This document shows, in pieces, positions 31,466 through 40,115 of a stretch of DNA of 64,000 nt (position 1 is the stretch's first letter; each line of letters starts with the position of its first letter). The position numbers and the translations under genes were made by a program. The notes beneath the pieces are model-generated. The model was not told the DNA's origin. It ran no database searches and was given only the letters and a program-made list of their open reading frames with translations. Origin of the DNA: VRUE01 sp963728365 (GTDB lineage Bacteria > Actinomycetota > Thermoleophilia > Solirubrobacterales > 70-9); assembly GCA_963728365.1 (NCBI GenBank), contig CAVSJI010000001.1:1674001-1738000 (forward strand), written 5' to 3'.

Positions 31466-32628
31466 CAGCCGTTCGCTCCCGCGAGCTCGACCACGCGACG
31501 CGCGGCGTCGAGCATCGTCGTCTCCTGGTTCAGATTGGGCAGGTCGGCCTCGCCGAGGATCTTCAGACCCTCCTCGGAGTTGGTCCCATCGAGCCGCACG
31601 ACCAGCGGCACCTGGAGGTTCATCTGCTGAGAGGCGGTGACGATGCCCTTGGCGATCTCGTCGCAGCGGGTGATGCCGCCGAAGATGTTGAAGAGGATCG
31701 CGCTGACCTTCTCGTCGGAGACGATCACGGTCAGTGCGTCGACGATCGCGTCCGCCTTGGAGCCGCCGCCCGCGTCGAGGAAGTTGGCCGGCGCGCCACC
31801 CGCCTGGGCGACGACGTCGAGAGTCGACATGCAGAGCCCGGCGCCGTTGGCGAGGATGCCGACGTTGCCGTCGAGCTTCACGTAGGTGAGGCCCTTCTCC
31901 TTGGCCATCGCCTCCTGCGGGTCCTCGGCGGTGTCGGCGACGGCGGCGAGCTCCTCGTGGCGGTAGATCGCGTTGCCGTCGATCGTCACCTTGGCGTCGA
32001 GCGCGACGACCTCGCGGCTGGCCGTCACGATCAGCGGGTTGACCTCGATCAGGGTCGCGTCCTCGGCGGCGGCGACCTCGGCAAGCTTGGCGATCACCTC
32101 GGCAACGGCGCCGCTCGCGTCCTCGTCGAGCCCGGCGGCCTCGACGATCGGCGCCGCCTCGACCGCCGTGAAGGGACGCATCGGGTCGATGTGGCGCTTG
32201 ACCAGCGCCTCGGGGTCCTCCTCGGCGACCGCCTCGATGTCCATCCCGCCCCTGGCGGAGACCATCGCCAGGAGCCGCTTCTCGCCGCGATCGAGGATCA
32301 CCGAGGCGTAGTACTCGGAGGCGATGTCCGAGCCGCCCTCGACCCAGACCTGATCGACGCGGAAGGGACCCTCGCCGCGCGGCCCGAAGATGTCCATGCC
32401 GATGATCGCCTCGGCGTGGGCCCGCGCCTCATCGGCATCCTGGGCGATCTTGATGCCCCCCGCCTTGCCGCGACCGCCGATCAGCACCTGGGCCTTGATC
32501 GCGCAGGGGTAGCCGATCCGCTCGGCCGCGGCGACGGCGTCGTCGACGTTCGCCGCGACCTCGCCGCTGGGCACGGCGATCCCGTGCTTGGCGAAGAGCT
32601 GCTTGCCCTGGTACTCGAGGAGGTCCAT
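31465..32628 (-). CDS. sucC: Succinate-CoA ligase, beta subunit
   Basis: A 387-aa ATP-grasp subunit. MDLLEYQGKQLFAKHGIAVPSG is the classic N-terminus, split here by family-typical residues. AIKAQVLIGGRGKAGGIKIA is the nucleotide-binding strand, LIEVNPLIV the Mg/Glu motif, and NGAGLCMSTLDVV plus FNIFGGITRCDEIAKGI the C-terminal CoA-ligase contacts. It is first in the sucCD operon. The promoter should lie in 32629-32729, between it and the divergent HAD gene. Confidence 0.97.
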   Translation of the reverse strand: MDLLEYQGKQLFAKHGIAVPSGEVAANVDDAVAAAERIGYPCAIKAQVLIGGRGKAGGIKIAQDADEARAHAEAIIGMDIFGPRGEGPFRVDQVWVEGGSDIASEYYASVILDRGEKRLLAMVSARGGMDIEAVAEEDPEALVKRHIDPMRPFTAVEAAPIVEAAGLDEDASGAVAEVIAKLAEVAAAEDATLIEVNPLIVTASREVVALDAKVTIDGNAIYRHEELAAVADTAEDPQEAMAKEKGLTYVKLDGNVGILANGAGLCMSTLDVVAQAGGAPANFLDAGGGSKADAIVDALTVIVSDEKVSAILFNIFGGITRCDEIAKGIVTASQQMNLQVPLVVRLDGTNSEEGLKILGEADLPNLNQETTMLDAARRVVELAGANG

Positions 32629-32729
32629 TGGATTGGGGCGCGCCGCGCTGGCGCGGGCGGCAGCCTAACGGACTCGGCAAGCGTGACGCCGCCCGGGGCG
32701 GGCGCTTCGCATAACATGCCGCCCTCGCA

Positions 32730-33413
32730 ATGCCCCTCCCCGCGCTGAAAACCATCAAATGGGTTACCGCCGACTGCTACGGGACCCTGATCGACTGGGA
32801 GAAAGGCATCCTCGACGCCTGCCGCAAGGAGGCGGAGAAAGACGGCTTCAGCTTCGACGACGAACCCTTTCTGGCCCGTTTCATGGAAGTCCAGGCTGAA
32901 ATCATGGCCGGCTCCTACGAGCTCTACGCCGAGGTCCTGCGCCGCACGATCGTCAAGGTCGCCGGCGAGCTGGGCTGGGAAATCGAGCCCTCCCGGGCCC
33001 AGTTCCTGCCCGACAGCGTCGCCTACTGGCTGCCCTTCCGCGAGGCCAACGCGGCGATGGACCGGCTCGGCAAGCGCTACGAGGTCGGCATCGTCTCCAA
33101 CATCGACGACAAAATGCTCGGCATCTCCCGCCGCCACCTGCGCACCGAACTCGACCTCGTCGTCACCGCCCAGCAGGTGCGCAGCTACAAGCCCGACCCG
33201 GTTCACTTCAAAGAGGCGGCGCGCCGCATCGGCGGCAAGAAAGGCTGGGTCCACATCGGCTGCAACTACACCAACGACGTGGCGCCGCTGCTGAAGATGA
33301 AGGTGCCGGTGATCTGGGTCAACCGCCACGGCGAGAAGCTCGAAGGCCGCAAGGCCCCCAGCGCCACCGTGAAGAACTTCCGCGACGCGGCGAAAAAGCT
33401 CGGCGCGTCCTGA
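32730..33413 (+). CDS. HAD-type hydrolase, haloacid dehalogenase (type II)-like
   Basis: A 227-aa HAD protein. Motif I is VTADCYGTLIDWEKG (nucleophile D at about 15), motif II is VGIVSNIDDKML, motif III is the Lys in VRSYKPDPVHFKEA, and motif IV is VHIGCNYTNDVAPLL. The DxYGTL form is that of L-2-haloacid dehalogenases and related phosphatases. A real dehalogenase role is not supported by neighbours. It is divergent from sucC. Confidence 0.82.
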   Translation: MPLPALKTIKWVTADCYGTLIDWEKGILDACRKEAEKDGFSFDDEPFLARFMEVQAEIMAGSYELYAEVLRRTIVKVAGELGWEIEPSRAQFLPDSVAYWLPFREANAAMDRLGKRYEVGIVSNIDDKMLGISRRHLRTELDLVVTAQQVRSYKPDPVHFKEAARRIGGKKGWVHIGCNYTNDVAPLLKMKVPVIWVNRHGEKLEGRKAPSATVKNFRDAAKKLGAS

Positions 33414-33490
33414 CCGACCTCTAGGTTTTCGCAACTTAGGCGCGGGCTGTTGTTTCGACCGAGTAGGTCGCGCGTCCGGCCGCACCTCCC

Positions 33491-35335
33491 ATGCTGCAGA
33501 TGAGACAAAGCAGGGCCCATCGCGGCGCCAGCCTCGCAATCGCGTCGGGAGTCCTGGCCCTGCTCTGCGCGCTCGCAGCGAACTGGTCGGCGCAGGGCGC
33601 CGGCGCCGCGGTCGACGAAGCGTCTCAGCGGCCGAGCTTCGTCGTCATCCAGACCGACGACCAGACCTACGACGGCCTCTACGCCAGCTTCGGCTCGCCG
33701 GCCCTGCGAGCGATGCCCAACACACTCAACCTGATCGCCAAGCGGGGCATGACCTTCAACCAGTACTACGTCTCCTATCCGCTCTGCTGCCCCTCGCGGG
33801 TCAGCCTGCTGACCGGCCGCTACGCGCACAGCAACGGCGTCAAGGGCAACGTGCAGCCCAACGGCGGTTACTTCGGCTTCTCCTTCCGCGCCGCCTACAA
33901 CCACAACATCGCCACCTGGCTGCAGGCGGCCGGCTACCGCACGATCCACGTCGGCAAGTACCTCAACGGCTACGGCGACGAACCGTACGACAACGGCACC
34001 ACCGTGCCGCCCGGCTGGAACGACTGGCACACGGTGCTCAGCGCCGACACGAAGCACTACTACTACGGCTACACGCTCAACAACAACGGCAACATCGAAG
34101 GACCCTACGGCGACCCGGGCAGCTGGGACACGCGCGAATACGGGGTCCGCGACGACATCGGCTGTCCGTTCGCGCCGCTCAACGGGCTGCCCTGCTACTA
34201 CGAGACCGACACGCTGAGCAACTTCGCCGCGCAGTCGATCCGCGAAACCTCACCCGAACAGCCCTTCTACCTGCAGCTCGACTACACGTCGCCGCACGGC
34301 GACTTCCGCCGGCCGGCCGGGCCCGAGCCGGCGCCGCGCAACTACGACTGGTTCAAGGGTGCGCCGCTGCCCCACAACCGCGGCCAGGGCTTCGACGAGG
34401 GCAACGTCTCAGACAAGCCGCGCTTCATCCGCGAAGCCCCGTACATGACCCTGCAAAACATCCACACCTACCGCGTCTACTGGGACAAGCAGCTCGACGC
34501 GGAGCGCTCGATCGATGACGGCGTCAAGGAGCTGATCGACACGCTCGGCTCGCTGCACCGGCTGCGCAACACCTACGTGATCTTCACCTCCGACAACGGC
34601 TTCTTCTTCGGCGAGCACCGGCTGATCGGCGGCAAGTTCCTCGCCTACGAGCCAGCCACCCACCTGCCCTTCCTGATCCGCGGCCCGCACATTCGGCCCG
34701 GCTCGGAATCGAACGAGCTGGTCGGCAACATCGACATCGCGCCGACCGTTCTCGAACTGGCGGGGGCCGAAGCCGACAAGAGCGTCGACGGGCGCTCGAT
34801 GACACCCTTCTTCCAGGATCCGGAGCTGAAGACCCTGCGGCCCTACCTCTTCGAGTCCTTCGTCGAAACCGACGACGTGGACGAAGCGGGTGCGATCGCC
34901 GAAACGGGCGACCAGAGCGGCGCCTCCGAACGCAAGCGCGGCAAGGCGGTGCCCGAGCTGCAGCAGCGCAAGCGTCGCGGGGCCAGCGCCTCGCTGCTCG
35001 CCCCGCCCAAGGACTACGAGGGGATCCGCCTCGGGCCCTGGAAGTACATCGCCTGGCCGGACGGCGAGAAGGAGCTCTACAACCTCGAAAGGGACCCCTA
35101 CGAGCTCAACAACCTGGTCCGCATCCCCAACTACTTCCCGATCCGCAACTTCCTCCACCACGAACTGACCGAAAGGCTCGAGAACTGCGTCGGCCGCGTC
35201 TGCCGCGAAGATGCGACGGAAATCCCGCGCACCCGGCGCGAACGCCAGCAGCTGATCCGTCAGAAGAAGAAGGAACGGCGCGAAAAACAGAAGGAACGGC
35301 GCGAAAAACAGCGGGAAAAACGCCACGGGCACTGA
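33491..35335 (+). CDS. Secreted sulfatase
   Basis: A 614-aa alkaline-phosphatase-superfamily hydrolase with an N-terminal export signal (SLAIASGVLALLCALAANWSAQGAGA). The metal site begins FVVIQTDDQTYDG. The formylglycine motif is LCCPSRVSLLTGRYAHSNG (C-x-P-S-R, about 100-118), and further conserved sites are YLQLDYTSPHGDF and FTSDNGFFFGEHRL. It would remove sulfate esters outside the cell. The C-terminus is a very basic K/R/E/Q repeat tail (KKERREKQKERREKQ), unusual for the family. A formylglycine-generating enzyme is not in the window. Confidence 0.9.
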   Translation: MLQMRQSRAHRGASLAIASGVLALLCALAANWSAQGAGAAVDEASQRPSFVVIQTDDQTYDGLYASFGSPALRAMPNTLNLIAKRGMTFNQYYVSYPLCCPSRVSLLTGRYAHSNGVKGNVQPNGGYFGFSFRAAYNHNIATWLQAAGYRTIHVGKYLNGYGDEPYDNGTTVPPGWNDWHTVLSADTKHYYYGYTLNNNGNIEGPYGDPGSWDTREYGVRDDIGCPFAPLNGLPCYYETDTLSNFAAQSIRETSPEQPFYLQLDYTSPHGDFRRPAGPEPAPRNYDWFKGAPLPHNRGQGFDEGNVSDKPRFIREAPYMTLQNIHTYRVYWDKQLDAERSIDDGVKELIDTLGSLHRLRNTYVIFTSDNGFFFGEHRLIGGKFLAYEPATHLPFLIRGPHIRPGSESNELVGNIDIAPTVLELAGAEADKSVDGRSMTPFFQDPELKTLRPYLFESFVETDDVDEAGAIAETGDQSGASERKRGKAVPELQQRKRRGASASLLAPPKDYEGIRLGPWKYIAWPDGEKELYNLERDPYELNNLVRIPNYFPIRNFLHHELTERLENCVGRVCREDATEIPRTRRERQQLIRQKKKERREKQKERREKQREKRHGH

Positions 35336-35355
35336 CGCCCGGCGGCCCGGCCCTC

Positions 35356-37116
35356 CTACTCGATCTTCGCCAGCACGTCGCCGCTCGACACCGCGGCGCC
35401 CTGCTCGACGTTGAGCGCGGTGACCTTGCCGGAGCGGTGAGCGGCGATCTCGTTCTCCATCTTCATCGCCTCGATCACGCAGACCAGGTCACCCTCCTCG
35501 ACCGTCGCTCCCTCGGCGACCGCCACTTTGAGCACCGTGCCCTGCAGCGGCGAGGGCAGCGACTCGCTGGAAGCCGCGGCTCCGGCGCCGGCCTTGCGCT
35601 CGCGCTTGGGCGGCTGCTTGCCGCCGGCCGCGGGCGCGCCGGCGGCGGCGATCGCCTCGCCAAGCACCTTGACGTCGAAGAGCTTGCCGGAGACCTCGAC
35701 CTTGTAGTCGCGGGCGACGAGCTCGGCGCCGCCCTCGGCCGGCGCCGGCGGCGCGGCGTCCTCGGGCGCGGTCGTCTTCAGCCACTCGCGGTCCTCCATC
35801 AGGTCGCGGCAGGTCTCCCCCTTGGCCCACTGATCGCTGGCGAGCAGCGCCTTGTGGAAGGGGATCAGCGTGGTCAGGCCGCCGACCTCGTACTCGTCGA
35901 GGGCGCGCAGCATGCGCCGCGTGGCGTGCTCGCGGTCGACGTCCCAGACGATCAGCTTGGCGACCATCGGGTCGTACATCGGGGTCACCTCCGAGCCCGC
36001 CTCGACGCCGGAGTCGACGCGTACGCCGGGTCCGGCCGGCTCGCGGTAGGAGGTGATCGCGCCCGGCGCCGGGGCGAATTTCTTGTGCGCGGCCTCGGCG
36101 TTGATCCGGCACTCGATCGACCAGCCGCGCAGCTCGACGTCCTCCTGGGTGACCGAGAGCGGCTCGCCGGCGGCAACCAGCACCTGCTCGCGGACGATGT
36201 CGATGCCGCTGACCATCTCGGTCACGCAATGCTCGACCTGCACCCGCGTGTTCATCTCGAGGAAGAAGTACTCCTCGCCGACCTGCATGCCCTCGACCGT
36301 GCCGGCGCCGCGATAGCCGACGGCGGCGGCCGCGTCGGTGGCGATCTTGCCGATCCGCTCGCGCATCTCCGCGTCGACGTGCGGCCCAGGCGCCTCCTCG
36401 ATCACCTTCTGGTGGCGACGCTGCACCGAGCAGTCGCGCTCGCCGACGTGGATCACGTTGCCGTGGCCGTCGGCGAGGACCTGGACCTCGACGTGGCGCG
36501 GGTCTTCGAGGTAGCGCTCGACGTAGACGCGCGAGTCGGAGAAGAACTTCTCGCCTTCGCGGGCCGAGCCTTCGTAGGCCTCTTGCAGATCGTCCGGGGT
36601 CATCGCGACGCGGAAGCCCTTGCCGCCGCCGCCGCCCGCAGCCTTGCAGGCGACCGGGTAGCCGGCGTCGTCGGCCTGCCTGCGCGCCGCCTCGATGTCC
36701 GGGGCCGGCTCGGTCGCGCCGGGTACGATCGGCACGCCTGCCTCGGCCATGATCTCGCGCGCCCGCGTCTTCGAGCCCATCGCTTCGATCGCCTCGGGCG
36801 GCGGCCCGATCCAGACGATCCCGGCCTCGCCGCAAGCGCGGGCGAAGTCGGCGTTCTCGGCGAGGAAGCCGTAGCCGGGGTGGATCGCCTCTGCCCCTGC
36901 TTCCTTGGCCGTGTCGATGATCTTGAGGATGTTCAGGTAGCTCTCGGCGGGTACCGCCGGGCCGATCAGGAAGGCCTCGTCGGCCTCGCGTACGTGCGGC
37001 GCGTCGCGGTCGATCTCCGAGTAGACGGCGACCGAGGCGATGCCCATCTCCTTGAGCGTGCGGGCGACGCGGATCGCGATCTCCCCGCGGTTGGCGATCA
37101 GGACCTTCTCGAACAC
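35356..37116 (-). CDS. accA3: Acyl-CoA (acetyl/propionyl-CoA) carboxylase alpha subunit: biotin carboxylase + BCCP
   Basis: A 586-aa protein. The biotin carboxylase (about 1-450) begins FEKVLIANRGEIAIRVARTL. It has the ATP-grasp Gly loop KAAGGGGGKGFRVA, HVEVQVLADGHGNVIHVGERDCS and EMNTRVQVEHCVTEM. A biotin carboxyl-carrier domain ends the protein with the biotinyl-Lys motif VIEAMKMENEIAAHRSG. This is the actinobacterial AccA-type subunit that works with a separate AccD carboxyltransferase, absent here. An Ala/Pro/Lys-rich linker lies before the BCCP. Hairpin copy A lies 70 bases upstream of its start. Confidence 0.93.
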   Translation of the reverse strand: MFEKVLIANRGEIAIRVARTLKEMGIASVAVYSEIDRDAPHVREADEAFLIGPAVPAESYLNILKIIDTAKEAGAEAIHPGYGFLAENADFARACGEAGIVWIGPPPEAIEAMGSKTRAREIMAEAGVPIVPGATEPAPDIEAARRQADDAGYPVACKAAGGGGGKGFRVAMTPDDLQEAYEGSAREGEKFFSDSRVYVERYLEDPRHVEVQVLADGHGNVIHVGERDCSVQRRHQKVIEEAPGPHVDAEMRERIGKIATDAAAAVGYRGAGTVEGMQVGEEYFFLEMNTRVQVEHCVTEMVSGIDIVREQVLVAAGEPLSVTQEDVELRGWSIECRINAEAAHKKFAPAPGAITSYREPAGPGVRVDSGVEAGSEVTPMYDPMVAKLIVWDVDREHATRRMLRALDEYEVGGLTTLIPFHKALLASDQWAKGETCRDLMEDREWLKTTAPEDAAPPAPAEGGAELVARDYKVEVSGKLFDVKVLGEAIAAAGAPAAGGKQPPKRERKAGAGAAASSESLPSPLQGTVLKVAVAEGATVEEGDLVCVIEAMKMENEIAAHRSGKVTALNVEQGAAVSSGDVLAKIE

Positions 37117-37185
37117 GGCGGCGCAGTCTATTCATGTGGCGAGCGGAGGGGGCGGGCCCTGTCGCGGGCGCGCGGGGCGTGAGTT

Positions 37186-37261
37186 GGGGGGTCGAGACTC
37201 CCTCCCAAAACGCTCGCCGGGAGGCTCGCTTGAGTGTTTTGGGAGGGAGTCTCGACCCCCC
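37186..37261. repeat. Family I hairpin, copy A (reverse orientation)
   Basis: 26-bp perfect arms 37186-37211 and 37236-37261 (outer part GGGGGGTCGAGACTCCCTCC...) enclose a 24-nt centre. That centre is the exact reverse complement of the centre of copy B. The arms end inward in AAAAC/GTTTT, as in all copies. Pairing continues three more bases through a G-U, and GCC-GGGA-GGC forms a small inner hairpin. It lies in the 284-base divergent gap between accA3 and the PHP gene, so it is not a plain terminator. Confidence 0.9.
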
Positions 37262-37400
37262 TTTCAGGGACGACGTTCAGGCTGGCTCGATCCCGGCTCC
37301 CCAGCGCCAATGGGAGCGCGCATCCGCCCGATGACTCGTCCAGCGACAGACGAGCTTCGACTGCGCGGCTGCCCTTGCTTGCAATAGCTTCTCGACCCTG

Positions 37401-38210
37401 ATGCTGATTGAGCTTCAGTCGCATTCGACCGTCTCCGACGGGCAGCTGGCGCCGGGAGAAGTGGTGGCGCAGGCTTGGGAAGCGGGGGTGACGACGCTGG
37501 CGCTTAGCGACCATGATGCGGTGGCCGGAGTGCCTGAGGCGGCCGCGGCGGCCGAGAAACTTGGGCTTGAGCTGGTGCCGGCGGTGGAGATGTCGTGCGT
37601 GCACGAGTACGCCGAAGACCTGCACGTCTGCGGCTACTGGATCGATCTGGACGCGATCGCGTCGGCCTGCACGCGAGCCCAGCAGGAACGCGTCAACCGC
37701 GCCGAGGAGATCGTCGGGCGGCTGCGCGGCTGGGGATTCGAACTGACTCTCGACGACGCGATCCGCGAGGCGGGCGACGCGCTCTCGATCGGCCGTCCAC
37801 ACATCGCCCGCGCCGCCGGCGCGAGCGGCGACCTCGGCCCCTTCTTCGAGGAGTACCTCGTTCCCGGCGCCAAGGCCTTCGTCCCCCGCCGCTGGCCCAC
37901 GGCCGAGCAGGCGATCGCCCTGATCCGCGAGGCCGGCGGCGCAGCCGTCGTCGCCCACCCCTACTGGGACGTCAAGGACCCGGCCCAGGTCGAGGACCTG
38001 ATCCGCTCCCTGAAGCCCGACGGCGTCGAGGCCTTCTACCCCACCCACACCGAAGAGCAGACCAAGCACCTGCTCGATCTCTGCCGCGACCTCAACCTCG
38101 TCCCCACCGCCTCGAGCGACTACCACGGCCCAACTCACAAGACCTTCGCCGCCTTCGGCGCCTACGACACCTACGGCCTGGGAAATCCAAAGATTCCTTC
38201 CCCTTCATAA
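37401..38210 (+). CDS. PHP-domain phosphoesterase (RNase AM/YciV-like)
   Basis: A 269-aa metal-dependent phosphoesterase. PHP motifs are in order: ELQSHSTVSDGQL (motif I H), LALSDHDAVAGV (motif II D-H-D), LVPAVEMSCVH (motif III E), GRPHIARA, AVVAHPYWD and TASSDYHGPTH (motif IV). This spacing fits the YciV/TrpH family, which acts as a 5'-3' exonuclease on 5'-phosphorylated RNA or on 3',5'-nucleoside bisphosphate. It shows a strong G-rich 5' and C-rich 3' coding strand. It ends exactly at the inverted repeat 38211-38247. Confidence 0.86.
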   Translation: MLIELQSHSTVSDGQLAPGEVVAQAWEAGVTTLALSDHDAVAGVPEAAAAAEKLGLELVPAVEMSCVHEYAEDLHVCGYWIDLDAIASACTRAQQERVNRAEEIVGRLRGWGFELTLDDAIREAGDALSIGRPHIARAAGASGDLGPFFEEYLVPGAKAFVPRRWPTAEQAIALIREAGGAAVVAHPYWDVKDPAQVEDLIRSLKPDGVEAFYPTHTEEQTKHLLDLCRDLNLVPTASSDYHGPTHKTFAAFGAYDTYGLGNPKIPSPS

Positions 38211-38247
38211 CCTTGTAAATCTTTAACCGTGCTATAGATTTACAAGG
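38211..38247 (+). promoter_or_regulatory. 12-bp perfect inverted repeat abutting the DUF4143 start codon
   Basis: CCTTGTAAATCT (38211-38222) and AGATTTACAAGG (38236-38247) flank 13 nt. The right arm contains the AAGG that would be the Shine-Dalgarno and ends at the ATG. A TATAGA -10-like box lies at 38234-38239. It may be either a DNA operator over the promoter or an RNA hairpin hiding the ribosome site. Confidence 0.6.
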
Positions 38248-39417
38248 ATGATTGAGAGGCACGCCGCTCAAGAAGTCGCCGATCGACTTGAACACTCGCC
38301 GGCTGTCGTGCTTGTCGGGCCCCGACAGGTCGGCAAGACGACGCTGGCACGGACCGTGGCCAAGGGACGTCCAACGACCTATCTCGACCTGGAGTCGGAG
38401 CGGGATCTTGGACGAATGGGCTCGCCGCTGCTCTACTTCGAGGATCACACCGATGAGCTGGTCGTCCTCGACGAGATCCATCGCACGCCGGATCTCTTCA
38501 AAACGCTGCGCGGGGTGATCGACGCAGGGCGACGCGAAGGAAAGGGCACGGGGAGATTTCTCTTGCTCGGCTCGGCCTCCCTCGATCTGCTGGCCCAGAC
38601 CGGCGAGACTCTCGCCGGAAGGATCGCCTTTGTCGAACTCTCCCCTCTGAATGTCACCGAGGTCGGCGCGGAGCGGCTCGATGAGCTCTGGGTGCGCGGG
38701 GGGTTTCCAGACAGCTTCCTCGCGCCGAGCGATCAAGACAGCCTGCGCTGGCGCCGCGACTTCATCCGGACCTACCTGGAGCGAGACATCCCCGAACTGG
38801 GCCCGCGGATACCCGCCGAGACGCTGCGGCGCCTCTGGACCATGCTCGCCCACCTCCAGGGTGGGGTGCTCAACGCCGCCCAGCTCGCCCGCAACCTCGG
38901 GGTCACGGGCGCCACCATCGGCCGCTACATCGACCTGCTCGTCGATCTACTGCTCGTGCGGCGGCTGCAGCCGCGGGTGATCAACGTGGGCAAGCGCCTG
39001 ATTCGGTCGCCCAAGGTCTACGTGCGCGACAGCGGCCTCACTCACGCGCTGTTGCAGATCGCCGACAAAGAGGCCCTCCTCGGCCACCCGGTCGTCGGCG
39101 CAAGCTGGGAGGGCATGGCGGTCGAGCACCTGCTCTCGATCGTCGGCGACGACGCCCTGCCAAGCTTCTATCGCACCAGCGGCGGCGCCGAGATAGACCT
39201 CGTCCTCGACTGGCGCAACGGCGAAGTCTGGGCAATAGAGATCAAGCGCACCATGGCCCCCAAAGCAGAACGCGGCATGCGCTCAGCCCTAGACGACCTC
39301 AAGCCAACCCAAAGTTTCATCGTCTACCCCGGCCAGGAGCGCTTCCGCCTCACGGAGCACGTCGAGGCAATAAGCCTCCCCGACCTCTGCGCCGAACTCC
39401 ACGAGCAGCAAAGCTGA
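38248..39417 (+). CDS. AAA ATPase with DUF4143 (nuclease-like C-terminus)
   Basis: A 389-aa member of the AAA_14-DUF4143 family. Walker A is VVLVGPRQVGKTTLAR (about 20-35), Walker B is ELVVLDEIHRTPDLFK, and sensor FLLLGSASLDLL follows. A winged-helix region (about 205-235, ARNLGVTGATIGRYIDLL) precedes DUF4143. DUF4143 ends in a PD-(D/E)xK-like set, GGAEIDLVLDW...WAIEIK. Such genes are frequent, often horizontally acquired, and their role is unclear; toxin or defence-like functions have been suggested. The perfect dyad on its start suggests autoregulation. Confidence 0.85.
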   Translation: MIERHAAQEVADRLEHSPAVVLVGPRQVGKTTLARTVAKGRPTTYLDLESERDLGRMGSPLLYFEDHTDELVVLDEIHRTPDLFKTLRGVIDAGRREGKGTGRFLLLGSASLDLLAQTGETLAGRIAFVELSPLNVTEVGAERLDELWVRGGFPDSFLAPSDQDSLRWRRDFIRTYLERDIPELGPRIPAETLRRLWTMLAHLQGGVLNAAQLARNLGVTGATIGRYIDLLVDLLLVRRLQPRVINVGKRLIRSPKVYVRDSGLTHALLQIADKEALLGHPVVGASWEGMAVEHLLSIVGDDALPSFYRTSGGAEIDLVLDWRNGEVWAIEIKRTMAPKAERGMRSALDDLKPTQSFIVYPGQERFRLTEHVEAISLPDLCAELHEQQS

Positions 39418-39463
39418 CGCGCAAAGACCGGCGCCCGCGGTCCCGGCCCGGTTCGTCCTTGAA

Positions 39464-39539
39464 GGAGGGCCGGGACCCTCCCCCAAAACACTCAAGCGAG
39501 CCTCCCGGCGAGCGTTTTGGGGGAGGGTCCCGGCCCTCC
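39464..39539. repeat. Family I hairpin, copy B
   Basis: Perfect 26-bp arms 39464-39489 and 39514-39539 (outer stem GGAGGGCCGGGACCCTCCCC...) surround the 24-nt centre 39490-39513, which begins ACTCAAGCGAGCC. It sits between the convergent DUF4143 and cysC genes, where it could terminate both. Confidence 0.9.
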
Positions 39540-39553
39540 AACCACGTACCGAA

Positions 39554-40108
39554 CTAGGCCGTGACCGCGTGCGCCGGGATCAGATCCCGCGACTCGAGGT
39601 ACTCGATCAGCTTCTGCGCCGACTCCTCGGCCGTTTCGCCTTCGGTGTCGCAGACGACCTCCGGGTTGTCCGGTGCCTCGTAGGGGTCGCTGACCCCCGT
39701 GAATTCCTTGATCTCGCCGGCGAAGGCCTTCGCGTAGAGGCCCTTGACGTCGCGCTCGGCGCAGGTGTCCACGGAGGCCTTGACGTAGACCTCGATGAAG
39801 CGCTCGCCCATCAGCTGGCGCGCCTCGGCGCGGATCTCGGCGTAGGGGGAGATCGCCGCGGTGATCACCGGCACGCCGTTGCGGCTCAGCAGGTCGGCGA
39901 CGAAGGCGATCCGGCGAATGTTGGTGTCGCGGTCCTCCTTGGAGAAGCCGAGCCCCTTGGAGAGGTTCTCGCGGACCACGTCGCCGTCGAGGATCTCCAG
40001 CTTCGAGCCGCGCTCGCGCAGGTGGCCCTCCAACAGCCTCGAGATCGTCGTCTTGCCGGCCCCTGAGAGCCCGGTGAACCAGAGGGTGAAGCCGTTCTCA
40101 CCAGCCAT
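39554..40108 (-). CDS. cysC: Adenylylsulfate kinase
   Basis: A 184-aa APS kinase making PAPS. The P-loop is LWFTGLSGAGKTTISR (about 9-24). The APS-binding segments are ILDGDVVRENLSKGLGFSKEDRD, RRIAFVADLL, the mobile lid PYAEIRAEARQ and VYVKASVDTCAERDVKGLYAKA. It lies 7 bases after sat on the same strand. Since the neighbouring reductase has APS-reductase cysteines, PAPS made here may serve sulfotransferases and not assimilation. Confidence 0.95.
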   Translation of the reverse strand: MAGENGFTLWFTGLSGAGKTTISRLLEGHLRERGSKLEILDGDVVRENLSKGLGFSKEDRDTNIRRIAFVADLLSRNGVPVITAAISPYAEIRAEARQLMGERFIEVYVKASVDTCAERDVKGLYAKAFAGEIKEFTGVSDPYEAPDNPEVVCDTEGETAEESAQKLIEYLESRDLIPAHAVTA

Positions 40109-40115
40109 CGTTACG

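Noticed and set aside
37186..37261. Rho-independent terminator reading of family I copy A
   Set aside because: It sits between divergent promoters, and the T-run is inside the stem, not after it.
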